The position numbers and the translations under genes are program-made. From the NCBI RefSeq assembly GCF_028554725.1, contig NC_071669.1:53747001-53811000 (forward strand): a DNA stretch of 64,000 nucleotides. Direction: 5' to 3'. The notes under the pieces are model-generated. The model saw nothing but the letters and a program-made list of their open reading frames with translations, was not told the origin of the DNA and ran no database searches. This DNA is from Zeugodacus cucurbitae (lineage: Eukaryota; Arthropoda; Insecta; Diptera; Tephritidae). The number at the start of each line of letters is the position of its first letter. Position 1 is the first letter of the stretch. Positions 12,597 through 24,030 of the stretch are shown piece after piece.

Positions 12597-14539
12597 TTCC
12601 GCAAATCTACCGTTAATAACCACAACAGCACATTCATCACTTGACTCCGATCAACCAAGCACACAGCTCAAACCAACACGCGATCAAGGTAAACGACCAC
12701 CGCTCTACCGGCAGGACTACTCCACCTGCGTGGACTCGAGCGAAGCGCAATCGGACGATAGTCACTTGACGCGTGACTCCGTCACACGCGAATCACAAAA
12801 CGACGAACTCTCCTCCTCGACACACGACAAACTCGACGTCAGCACACTACCGCTACCCGCGTTACCGCCCAAAAAGCGACGCACACGCTTGCGCGCCAGT
12901 CCATCGCGACATCATAGCGGCAGCAGCAGCAGTCGGCGTGCATACGAGCATGAGTCGGCTGCTGTTGGCGGCAACGACGAACAGCGACATAGCAACATAA
13001 CAACTGGTGGACTAAATTTGAAAGTAGCCAACGCGTCTGGTACTGGTGCTGGCAGCGGTAGTGGCGGCAGTTGTGGCGAAGCCACACCACACCTCTCCGC
13101 CTTTCAACAGTACGTGGCAAAGCGTCGCGAAAGTCTCGAGGCATCAACGCGCAGCTTCAACGAAAAACTGGAAGCGCGTAAAATGCATTACCACATGGGT
13201 GGTGGTGGCGGTTGCGAAAGCGCGCTGGGCAGCGCAACGGTTGGTGGAGCAGCGGCCGGCGCTGGCGCTCACATGCCCACATATCTGTTTGGTGAGCACT
13301 ATTATGGTGTGCCCGCGAAGGGTGCGCGCAAGTCGACACATGGCAATAAAGAGGAGATCTTTCTCAACAAATCCGGTTGGGTGCAGGTGAACACCAAGCG
13401 TAATAGCGATGAGAATCGTGCCGGCGTTGGCGCCTATCGCAACGCCAGCTATGCCCATCAAAATGGCGGCAGCGTCGATGGAGAACGCGAACGCGACTTG
13501 CGGCGTACGGTGCGCGTCATACAAATCGATAATACGCGTCGCTCGGATAGAGCGCGCCAAGCGCTACAGCAACAGCAACAATATTCGCTTGACCCCGCAT
13601 TCAGTATGGGCAAATATCCGGCAAGTAAAGTGGAGGAGCTGATACAACGCAATCAGGCGCGTGTAGGCACGGCGGGCGGTCCGGTGTTTGTGACAACGCG
13701 CGACAACGCTTTGCGCCCAGGCTATCGAATCGTCGATCCCCAACTGGCTAGCATACTCAATGAACGTCCCGGTTTCCTGCCTGTGCGTAATTTACACGAC
13801 GCCGACTCCCCGCCGCCCATTACACCCATACTCTCGCCCCCACCCGCCTTCCAGGACAGCAGTAAGTCGAAATATGTTGACCGTCGCAAAACCATACCAA
13901 TACGTCAACATCATCAATCAGCGCTGACCGCTAACAATTTGCATGTCACGAATGTGGGCAACGGCAGCGCCGGCAAGGGTATGGTGTTTTCACGTAGCTT
14001 CGAGTATGACGCGCGTCGTAATGTGCCAGCCGACACTTATGTCGAAACATTTTCTCGCAGTTTCGACGGTAATCTCTCGGAGCGTCCACCACCGCTGCAG
14101 CGCGAGCGTTCACCGAATTTCAGCACGCTAACCGGCAATTCACCGAACTATTTGACAAAGAAGGATTCGGGCGGCGGCAGTAGCGGCAGTTTACGTAGTC
14201 GTGATAACTCGCCTAAATATCAGCATCCACAAACCACTGCCTATTTGAATGCTTCCATAAAGGAGGCGCCGCCCGCCTACAGTTTGGCAAGCGCAAATCC
14301 GAATGCGGGCTCGAGTAGTCGTTTTTCACCGCGTTCGCGTCACGAGCGTTCGTTTGAGCGCTCCAAGAGTCATAATGTATTGGTGCGCTCACGGAAGTCG
14401 CAATTCAATCGCGGTTCAAGCGGTGGCGCAATTGTGGGCAGCCAACAGCCAATGGTTAGCGTGGGCATGTCACGTTTTCGCAGTTTCGACACGACGGCCA
14501 ATCAACGACTGAACTCATGCGATAGTGGCGCGAGATCAG
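12597..14539 (+). CDS. Internal exon 1 of a large disordered-protein gene
   Basis: This 1943-nt open exon lies between CTTTACAG (ending 12596) and CAG|GTGAGT (14540). It takes two bases from an unseen upstream exon and leaves one. The product is low in hydrophobic residues and rich in Ser, Gly, Arg and Asn. It has a basic PPKKRRTRLRASPSRHH segment, a KRRESLEASTRSFNEKLEAR stretch that may be helical, two QQQ runs, a Pro-rich PPPITPILSPPPAF segment, and motifs FSRSFEYD, FSRSFDGN, RSFERSKSHN and FRSFDTT. No globular domain, signal peptide or membrane segment is visible, so a cytoplasmic scaffold or signalling protein is likely. The GC content and third-position use differ sharply from the flanking AT-rich DNA, which supports real coding. 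I do not recognise the gene. Confidence 0.85.
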
Positions 14540-14674
14540 GTGAGTTTGAAGAATATTTTATATTTGCTAACTTTTCTAAACAGTTAATTTTATATCGGAA
14601 GGAACCTTTAGCATGTTTCGTTCTGTTGAATTTCATTAGAGGCACCCTAGCTTCGGTAAACAATTATATTATAG

Positions 14675-15077
14675 TGTAACGGATTTCCAAAATCTGTCGT
14701 TTACTCTAAAACTCTACCCTGAGTTCGATCACTGGATTGTCAAATAAAAGTCACACTTTAATGGCTATACACTAATCTTTATTTCTAATTCCTTATAACT
14801 TAACACTTTAGTACTCAATACTCTACTTTACAACTCTAACTTATAACTTGTTTACACTTTGCTTGCCAACTCTCTCCTTAGAATTGTCCTCACTCGACAA
14901 CTCTCTTATCAGAACTGTGTCTTGCTGCCAGTACGGCAGCCCTTATATAGTCGATTATAAACGATACATCAGCACTCGAACATTCTGGCAACTACGAATA
15001 TCGATATCTAGATACATCTGGCAAGTTATCGATTTCGATTGTCTATTCTAGGTTGTTCTGGTGCCATTTTCGTTACA
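14675..15077 (-). mobile_element. Solo LTR of a gypsy-like retrotransposon
   Basis: The 403-bp unit begins TGTAACGG and ends TTCGTTACA, so it has TGTAACG/CGTTACA inverted ends with TG...CA tips. ATAG flanks it on both sides (14671-14674 and 15078-15081), a 4-bp target duplication typical of the Ty3/gypsy group. On the minus strand a TATATAAG box (about 14942-14949) precedes an AATAAA (about 14777-14782), the order expected for an LTR promoter and polyadenylation signal. No internal coding region is present, so it probably arose by LTR-LTR recombination. It sits in the intron just after the 12.6-kb exon. Confidence 0.85.
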
Positions 15078-15409
15078 ATAGATTAAAAAAGACATAGGTA
15101 GATTTGCAAACAAAAGGCGTTGAATTGTCATCAGTTAAGAAAGGAGCAGTATTCTCATAGATTCCTTCCATCAGCGTTTTGTCTCATCATTTCTAGGTGC
15201 AGATAATATTTACGCTCTATAAAACTCTGGAGCCCACAACAATATTTTTCAAATGAGTAGGCCAAAACCTATAGTTTCGGCCATCGAGAATGCCACATAG
15301 CAAAGGATTAGAAACGTTTCAGACCTTAATTCAGTCAATTAGCTATTTTGTAAACTAAAAATAAATAGAAAAAAATTACTTATTGACATATTTAGAGAAT
15401 TCCTACAAC

Positions 15410-16180
15410 GCCAATAAACCCAATTCAAATTTAACATTTTCATAATTGTGCAATTAGTGACTCAATTAACACTGTATTCATTATCCAAAAAATATCAATT
15501 GCTTAATTTAAAGGCCTAATTGATAACCAATAAATTTGGTCTTGACATTTTTCTAATTGTGCAATTAATGACTCAATTAACATATCATTAAATATCCAAT
15601 TAGAGTTTAATTATCGCGTTAATTACAGCCAATATTTAGCAGAGCTTATACTCCTATTTTACATCAGCTATCTTATTCCTATAATTACTCACTAATTATC
15701 ACATTTAAGATCCTACCTGAAACGCTTCTAATTCAAAAGGAGTTTAACACTTATTTTTTTATTCTATTAGTGAATCAATTAACACATTCGGAGTTCATGT
15801 TCTTTAATAGTGCAATTAGTTCCTTAAGTAAAGTTGTCACCATTTAATTAATATACGTTATTTAATGCAGTGCTCAATTTAAGCCCTTAATTTTAATAGG
15901 GTACATAAGTTCCAGCTTCATACCAATTATCGAATTGCCTATATTAACTTTACAAGTAATTGCTTAATTTAAGCGCCCAACTGCAGAGCCATTAAACTTT
16001 GTTCGAATTCAACACTTTCTTCATTATTCAATTATTGACTCAATTAGCGCGTTCAGAGCTTTCATTCTGTATGAATTCAACTCTTATTAGTATACCTTAA
16101 TTACTTAATTAATGATTTAATTACTTGATTTAACATTTAATGAATATACATCGCTTAAAGAGCTACCAACTTCAATCTGT
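15410..16180. repeat. Degenerate ~110-bp tandem repeat, AATTA-rich
   Basis: The phrase CAATTAxTGACTCAATTA recurs at about 15451, 15561 and 16029, with a weaker copy near 15768. The companion phrase TGCTTAATTTAAxG recurs at about 15498, 15870 (as GCTCAATTTAAG) and 15961. The spacing of the best pair is about 110 bp. This looks like an old, diverged minisatellite expansion inside an intron. Confidence 0.6.
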
Positions 16181-16189
16181 TTACTTTTT

Positions 16190-17414
16190 TTCACTTAAGC
16201 TGATAAGTACCTAGTTCATATCATCTCTTATACAGCATCAATTCATTTGCAAATTTTCATTGAAAACTCAATATTTTATTGCAGCTTTGCTGAACATGGA
16301 AAAAGGCAATTGAAAAAGTTTGCAACTTAACTTTAAATTATTTGAAATGCATTCATTGCAACCGAGTCAGTTGTGCATGTTCCATCGCCATAGCAGGGCG
16401 TCAGTTGCTGCAAAGCTTCACGAAAGTTTCAAGGATTCGCTCATTCGAGCTTAAATATCTCATGTGTAGATATGTATATTTGGCTCTATTATATATAAGC
16501 ATATATATACCACGCCGATGTGGTACACACACACACACGCGCTGCATCATTCATTCATTCATTCAACGTTGACTACCGTTAGATCCCCAGCTTCATTTTA
16601 TGTGCGTGTGCAATGAAGCGCGACAACGGAATGAATGCTGTGAGCATAATGTCAAAGTTCCAGCGTTGCTTTGACAAATGCAAAACTCTCATCGTCTTTG
16701 GTGCGTTGTGTTCTGGGTCGAATTGGCAGCGGAAGAGCGCAGGGATTATATTAGTGAGATATACGTGGATATAGCTATGAGTACAGGTGTGAAAAGTGAC
16801 TAATTTTCTTGCTTTACTTCGTTGCACTTGGCTCTTAAATTATTAAATCGGATATGAGTCAACATACGTTTAAGAAAGCTTGAGATTAAAGATAAAACGC
16901 TTGGAAATTTTTAGATTTGAATGAATTTAAGAATGCTTTAAATAAAATGAGAGAATTGGAAAAGTGATGATAAAGGTAGTGGTTAAGCAATAAAGATTGA
17001 GCTTGAAGAACGTATGACTGATGATATGGAGGAGGTGTCTTTAGTCTGCCTTTACTGGAAGTCCTGCTTAACTCATATATGGAAGTAAGGGTTCTTTAAA
17101 ACTGTTGACCGGCTGATGAATGGGTCTGAGAACATTTCAACCTCTTAAACCATCAACCTAAACTTCCCTTACCTTTCGGAAGCCTTATGGAACCTACGTA
17201 ATGAAAGACGGAAGCTGGTTTCATCAATTTGAAAGCACTTTGACACATTTAAACTGTTTACATTAGCTTCAAAAAGTTTGTAGAATTGAAAGTCGTATGT
17301 CTCCAAATGCCTGACCAAGTCTTAAGATCCATAGACTTCTAAATTTTCCAATGATATTAATTCCACTATTCGAGATAATATTCATATCCTACAATATTTT
17401 CCATTCTTTCACAG
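16190..17414. other. Intron before the 17.4-kb exon
   Basis: There is a (CA)n tract near 16530-16543 followed by CATT repeats (16548-16564). The rest is unremarkable AT-rich intron. It ends in a strong acceptor, CCATTCTTTCACAG, at 17401-17414. Confidence 0.6.
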
Positions 17415-18006
17415 ATCTCTCCAACGACGAATTGGATTGCGATGACGATGAAGGCTCCAATGAATTCCTCACCGCCAATTATCATCACAGCATATCACCA
17501 TTGAAGACGCAACGACAGCGTTCGCTGACGCCAGAACGCAACGAATCGCATAGCTCATCGAGTAGCATACGAAAGCAACGATCGCTAACACCCGAATCGC
17601 GCTCACTCACGCCAGAGGACCGGCGCCGCAAAGGTGGTTCACAAGCATCGTTAATGGGTTCGCGTCAGAATTCGAGTTCACGCAGTAATACGCTCGAACG
17701 TAAGCAGCGACTGACCGAAGGTCAACCCACAACGAATATCTCACGTAGCTCGTCGAGTTCAAGTTATAGTGGTGGGGTCGGTGGTGCTGTAAGTACTGAA
17801 CAACTTGATGGCGGAGTTGTCAATGTAGTTGCTGCGGTTGGCAGTTCTTCGGGTATGCCGAATACAGCTTTGGTTGGCGGTACGGTGGTTAATACCGGCG
17901 GCGTCGGTTTGGTGGCTATGACCGGTAGTGGTGGACGTTCACAGCATAGACGCTCGCTTGGACGGAATGCCAAGCAGGTGGATGAGCATCGTATACGACG
18001 TTCGAG
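17415..18006 (+). CDS. Internal exon 2 of the disordered-protein gene
   Basis: This 592-nt exon has acceptor TTTCACAG and donor GAG|GTGAGT at 18007. The single base left by exon 1 joins AT to make an Asp codon, so the phase matches. It begins DLSNDELDCDDDEGSNEFL, an acidic patch, followed by three copies of RSLTPE within 35 residues (about 17520-17620), which look like proline-directed kinase sites with an upstream Arg. A Gly/Val-rich, low-complexity region and a basic HRRSLGRNAKQ segment come next. It leaves two bases. No known domain is visible. Confidence 0.85.
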
Positions 18007-18317
18007 GTGAGTTTGGTTATTAGAATCGCATATGTTATTATTTATGTTTAGTGGACCGTAACTGTCTCGCGAAACGATTTCTTTAAATCATCAAGAGACC
18101 TGTGCCAAGATGGACTTTCTTTTGAGACGGCTATTCTTTATGATTAAACTGTTACTTATAGAACTCTACAAAAACTGTATTTCATTTAACCAGTATCCAA
18201 AATACCTTCCATGGTCTTCCAGTCCTTATATTGTCTTCTATACTTTTAGTCTCCTGAAGCTACTATTCTGACTTAAATTTGTGTAATTTCTCCTTAATCT
18301 TTGTCTCTATCCATCAG

Positions 18318-19449
18318 GTCTCTACAGCTCAGCGAACGTTCACCGAACCGCACACACAAAGTCATCGTCTCAATGGGACAATCACAAGGGCCCGCCGTTA
18401 CTTACCACACACCCAACGCGCAGCCCATTTACCAACAAGCCGGGGTGCGCATGAGCAACGGTAACGCCATGCCCGCGCGTCCACCCATACGCACCAGCAG
18501 TAAATCGCAGTCACTACTGCTGAGCAGCAACAATACGAACAGTGGACGAACACGCAATAATGATATTGATAAAAGTCGATCCTTCGATTTCGATTACTGT
18601 AATTACAGCACACAAGTGGCGCTAAAGGGACACAGTCATGCCGTGAGTGGCGGCGCCAATAGCGGCAGCACTCAAAATGCGGCGCTCCGCTTGGACTTCG
18701 ACAAGAGTCGCTCATTCGATGAAGATTACCGTGAACCGTTAAATGCTATCAGCAATAATTTGGCAACAACTAACGGTAGTGGCATGCGTTATCTGCAAGC
18801 AATCGCCGATCCGGGCATGGGTGGCAACACTGGCAGCAATAATAATAATAGAAGCAGTCGGCTGCGACGCTCCTCACCAGTCGGCACGGGTAGCGGTGAG
18901 CGCAATTCACGTTCACCACAATCATCGGGTTCATCATGTAACAATTTGAATTTACCACGACAATCGACAAGTCCACAAAGTTACGGTACACGTCTGTGCG
19001 ACCACGAACTCACGTACGATATGCTGCGTAGATCACTGGATCGTTCACCGATTATGGATTTTCGACGCGGCGATAGTGGTGAATATGATTTGCCGCCGGC
19101 GTTATTGCGTAATCGCGAAACCATCAATAGCGGTGGTAATAGTGAGTTGAATTTCTTCAATAACGATCATATCTACGAACAGCCGACAACTAGCAAAGTC
19201 TCAGCGAGTGCCACACCGAGCGCGCTGAAACAACAACGTTCACTCGGCCATACGCATAGTCCCAGCGAGTCACAGTACTCGCTGGAGCGTCAACACACCA
19301 ATGCAACGGCACGTGAGAGCCAGCTGACGCCGGAGAGCGCAAGCGCAGCTGATTACCGCGGCGAGCATATCTATAGGCATCCGCATACGCGTGAATCATC
19401 GCGAGAGGGCGCACCGCGCAGCAGTGGCAGCAGTCGCAACAGGTATTGA
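18318..19449 (+). CDS. Internal or terminal exon 3 of the disordered-protein gene
   Basis: Acceptor TATCCATCAG precedes 18318, and AG left by exon 2 plus G makes Arg, so the phase matches. The exon encodes KSRSFDFDY and DKSRSFDEDY as a duplicated motif pair, many RS and SP sites, and a less disordered-looking CDHELTYDMLRRSLDRSPI stretch near 19000-19050. The frame can end in two ways. Read through, it stops with TGA at 19447-19449. Alternatively, CAACAG|GTATTG at 19443 is a usable donor that leaves two bases and fits the 21431 exon exactly. Alternative termination or splicing is therefore likely. The following 2 kb has 3'UTR-like features. Confidence 0.85.
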
Positions 19450-21430
19450 AGCGTTGCACGGAGCGGTTTAACTGACGCATGTTAGATTAGATATTTTGGG
19501 ATATGGGGATGTTCATATGCATGCGGACCAGCGGCGCCCTCACTAACATTAACTATGACTGCCTTATCCTGCCTGTTTGTCTGCCTGTCTGCCTGCCTGA
19601 CTGACTGATTGATTGTGTAGCTGCACGTCGTTAATAACTAACCACACAGTTAATCGTAAAATAATACTACTAATGACTAACTGAGAGCAAATATTTTACT
19701 AAAACACTAATCGTATGTTAATAGTAAATAGTTCTGGCTAACTCTCATTGAATCACCGTTCTCACCGTATGTGTGTGTATGTAGAGTGCAATTTGTACTG
19801 TAAAAGAAAGTGAGAAATTACTCACCACAGCTGTGCAACATTATAATCATTAATACCACGTTACCACTCCCCCTCTCTCTCTCTCTCTCGCACACACCAC
19901 CCTACTCGTTGTCTCATAAACTTGCTCGTTTATGCGTAATTTTATAGCCAACGCACTTAAATAGTGTACTCACCACCGACACTGTCACCTCAACTCGTTA
20001 ATATGCACGAAAATGTATGCTACTAACCAAAATGCAACGCTGCAAAAAATTAAGCATTACAAAATATACATAATGAACCATTAAATGCCATAATTTTCCC
20101 ATAACGAGTCAATAAAATAAGAAAAATACACAACATGTGGTGAAAAGTATTTAAAAAAAAAAAGGTAAATAAATATAAAAAAAAAGATATTGAAAATAAA
20201 AAAGCAAGCGTAAGTTGCTTAATAAGTCCATTTTCTAACTGAAAAATGTGAAAATACAACTAACAACCACTGTGGTGAATATGTCAAAAGTAATTTAACT
20301 TGTGGTAAATACAAACTAACAGTACTAATATGTTGAAAATTAATTCATTGCAAAATAACTAACGGAATTTTAACGTTAAAGCAGTGTTAAGCTATAATAA
20401 GTGTGGTGAATATCATGTGTAATTAAGTGGCAACGCTGCTACATATGCTGCATAAAGACTGCTTTAATAAAAAATAAAATTTATGAACTCGACACTATTT
20501 GTAGTTGAAAAAAAACAACAAAGTAGTGATAGAAATAAGTGATTACAGTTATGAAAAAATATATAAAAAATAATAATAATAAAAATTAATAATGAAGCTC
20601 TCAAGTAAGTGACTAATGTTAAAAAAATATATAAACAGCAACTAAATATATAATATAGTATTAAAATATAGCAAACACACCAAATTACAAAGCAAAAATA
20701 TGAATTATAATCATAAAAAAATTAATTTAATTATAAGATAAAAAAATTAAATAATGTGGCAACTACAAATCATTTAAATTGTAGCAATAATGAAAAATAA
20801 TAATGATTGTTATAAAAATGCAATAAATTAGTTATGCAACGGCTCTAAAAATCCCAATATCAAACTAAAGCAACTCTGTCAACAACCACTAACCTCCAAA
20901 ACTGTGCACATTTTTAATTTTCCTAGAACTGTGTAAAATAATTTTAAATATTCCTTTAAAAACACCAATCAAAGCAATTAAATTGCAAATGAATCCACCA
21001 CTAACGCTTAATAAACTCACCACTAACAACCTGCGTTCGCTAAACAAAATTCACCATTCAAATGCATTGTAAGTAAAACTCATATGTGTTGTACAAAACT
21101 CACCATGAAAACTCAATGTCTCTCATATGCACATGAACTGATTTAAATTCACCAAATTTCACTAACCAATAATAATAAAAAAAAACGTTTAGATATGAAC
21201 CACAAAACTCACCACTAACCCGCCTTCTAAGTGTAAGCCACTATGGTAAAAAAATCAAAACTCACCACACAGCGCGCACTGATCAGCATTGTAGTTGTTC
21301 ATAATGCAAGTTAATTGATAATGGTATATAACTCACCATTAACATTAATAGTCACCACGCACAACCCATAAGGCGTATAATGTTAATTGCGATTGTGCCT
21401 AAATCTGCTTCTACTTCTCTACTTCGACAG
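19450..21430 (+). promoter_or_regulatory. 3'UTR or regulated intron dense in ACTAAY and CTCACCA
   Basis: Sixteen ACTAA[C/T] hexamers lie here: 19542, 19637, 19669, 19676, 19706, 20022, 20259, 20315, 20324, 20358, 20611, 20888, 21000, 21022, 21161 and 21214. ACUAAY is the core site for STAR-family RNA-binding proteins (HOW, Quaking, GLD-1). Seven CTCACCA heptamers lie at 19821, 19969, 21016, 21099, 21208, 21261 and 21332. Overlapping AATAAA signals at 20466-20478 would allow polyadenylation if the 19449 stop is used. The segment also has (CT)n near 19869-19889 and ends in a strong pyrimidine tract and acceptor at 21430. Confidence 0.55.
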
Positions 21431-22417
21431 TCAAAAATCCAACACCACGAAAACACAGCCCACAACAATTAAGGCAACAACAACACCAATTACAACAAAA
21501 ACAACTATCAAATGCAATAAAAATCCTTTAAAACGTCAAGAAGCGCTGTTGAAATCACAAACCACCTGCTCATTTTGGCCACATTGTGGCGCTTGCAATC
21601 CGAATGCCACGCCCCATGCGCAGCACACCGCCTCCAAACGTCAAATGTCATTGCAGGAGCAACAACAACTGGCGTTGAATTGTCGGCGCGCGGCAGAAAT
21701 TGATGTGCCATTGCGACGCTATCATTCCGCCCACGCATCTAACGGTACAGCCACTCAAGTGTCACAAGTGAAAAGAAGTGGGCGTGAAACGGCGCAAACG
21801 CCATATCCACCACACTACAATCGTTGCAATTCCAACATTTCCACTGTCAGTGTCAATTCCGATTTCAATGTGGCGGGAGCGGAGCACAAAAATAACGGCG
21901 CATTGACAGGTGTCACGCGTAGTAAAACGCAGTGGACACTTTTATGTAGCGGCGCTACACTTATGGATTGTATAGAAGAATCGCAGGCGAAGACAACAAA
22001 ACTTACCGCAAATAGCAACAACACTAAGTGTAGAATAGCGGCAAAGTCCGCCAACACAGACGCCGCCGCCTCAAGTAAAAATGACACTTTGACAACTCGT
22101 GCAGCCGCGGCCTCGTTTGCTGTCAAATCATCTAGTTTACCGTTAGCTGGCACTTCATCGATATTTCTCGGCGAATGCGAAATGCCAATAACGCGCGAAC
22201 GCGAAGCATCCAAACGTTATTATCGGGAAGGCGAACGTGAAAGAGGCGCATCATTGGATTGGGAGCGAAAACGCGCCTCCGACCATCCACGACAACCCAT
22301 TCGGCGTGCTGTCGTCAGCGCCGACGGCTATGGAACGATTAGAGATATACGAAATAACGAATACAACGATTATACTATTAAGTACGGAAAGGAGACTGAG
22401 GATGCAAGATTCAATCA
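21431..22417 (+). CDS. Internal exon 4 of the disordered-protein gene
   Basis: This 987-nt exon follows the pyrimidine-rich acceptor ending CTACTTCGACAG and ends before GTAAGT at 22418. It takes two bases and leaves two. If joined from the 19443 donor, AG+T gives Ser and the frame continues. The sequence is Thr/Asn/Ala/Ser-rich with a Cys cluster (TTCSFWPHCGACNPN near the start), a QEQQQLALNCRRAAEI segment, and a charged RYYREGERERGASLDWERKR segment late in the exon. No catalytic or membrane domain is visible. Codon composition again contrasts with the flanks. An isoform starting independently cannot be excluded. Confidence 0.75.
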
Positions 22418-22509
22418 GTAAGTATTATATTTATAGATAACCTTATATGCATATATTAATAGACAGATCATTTGCTTTTGTCTTGTTATATCAAGCATAA
22501 ATTAGTGTT

Positions 22510-24030
22510 CAAAAAATACTGGAAATTTTCGTTTTAAAAAAAAATATTTATTCATTCGTCTATATTAATATTATCGTCTTCGAAATAGTCCCCATTCGAT
22601 ATAATACAGCCAGGCTTCTTCCAATCGTCGACGCACTTCTCAAACTCAATTTTTGGGATAGCCTCTTCGGCTCTTTCATCTTTCTCGTAGTCTTTTAAAA
22701 AATTTTTCAAGAGATCTCTTTACAGTCTTATATAACATAATAAAAATGCAGAGTTTAAATTTTATGAGAGCTTGCCTTTAAGCAGCAGCTTGGCTCTCCA
22801 AGTGGGATCCATCTTGACATTTGTCGTGAGGGTCTGCCACTGAATCTAACCTAACCCTTTACTCTAACTAAAGCTTCACTGTTTTATCTGAAATCAGTGA
22901 TTCTAAGATCAACATTTCAAGTGAAATTATAGGTATTTTAAGGTCTTCAATTCTTTTTAAGTTAATAAAAGTGGTTTTCAATAAGAGCGCTACAAATTCG
23001 TTTTCTTTTGCATGTCCATCGCGGGCACGTTAGCAGAAGTCCAGACGCTGAACCCAATTTTCGACGGGTTTCAAGCACACAGTCGAGTCGATACTGGTGC
23101 AATTTCAAGTTCGATATTCCAACGAAGCTCATCAATCGTCGGCATAGGCTGACGTAGCTCCACAGGAAATAGTCTAACGGCGTCAAATCGCTCAACCGAG
23201 GCTGCTGGGCCATTTCGTGAGATAACACGTTCACCAAACTTGGTTTTCTATAAATCGATTGTGACTTTTGCTCTGTGGCTTGTGGCGCCGTACTGTTAGA
23301 ACCACATATAGTCCAAGTCCATATCATCCAATTCGGACCAAAATATTCGGTTATTATTGAGCGGTAGCGATTCCCACTCACAGTAACATGCCGGTCTTGA
23401 ACGTCTTGAAGTACAGCCCAATGATGCTGCCGGCCCATAAACCGCACCAAACCGTTACTTTTTCGGGAAGCAATGGTGACTCATGGAGTACGTGTGCCTC
23501 GTGGAGTACTTGATGAAAATCCGTATAAATTTCAAGTTTTTGCTCAGCCGAATTCACGAACATACGACATTTTGGTGTTCAAGCGGCTTCAGTTCTTGCA
23601 TCAATTTGATGTTTGTAAGGATGTCGGCCAAGATCTTTTCGCAAAATTCGCCACAACGACGACACAGAGATGCCCAACGCTTGAGAACGACGTGAGAGAG
23701 ATTGATTTGGGTCTTCCTCAATTGATGCAATATTCTCGACACTAAGGGCACTTCTTTGTCTCACTGGCCCTGGAACATTTTATACTCTACCTGTGGATTC
23801 CACTACACGCTCAATTGCTGATCTGACAGGTCGACCAAAAATTGGACTAATAATTTCGACTCATTGTTGGAAAACCTTACTTAAGAGAAATGTCAAAAGC
23901 GCGGGAAAGAATATGGCGTTGTTTGCCGTCCCTATCAGTCTACTTATTAGCGTCCTATTGAAAAACCCTTTACTAGACACTAGAGTTGAAATTCATTGGT
24001 GTAGTGCGCGTCTGGGAAAAGATCAGAATT
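22510..24030 (-). pseudogene. Decayed DDE_3-type Tc1/mariner transposase (copy 2)
   Basis: Minus-strand fragments appear in family order. SVENIASIEEDPNQSLSRR with LGISVSSLWRILRKDLG is the helix-turn-helix at 23764-23600. LMQELKPLEHQ follows in another frame, then EKVTVWCGLWAGSIIG near 23450, VTVSGNRYRSIITEYF near 23370, and RLSDLTPLDYFLWSYV near 23200, which contains the third catalytic Asp region. Frames shift at least three times and the second-Asp segment is scrambled, so the copy is inactive. Element ends are not resolved. It lies in the intron between the 21.4- and 25.0-kb exons. Confidence 0.75.

Noticed and set aside
12839..13560. Several minus and alternate plus open frames over the 12.6-kb exon
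   Set aside because: They are shadows of the GC-richer coding frame; their residues (His/Cys/Arg runs) are the usual out-of-frame products.
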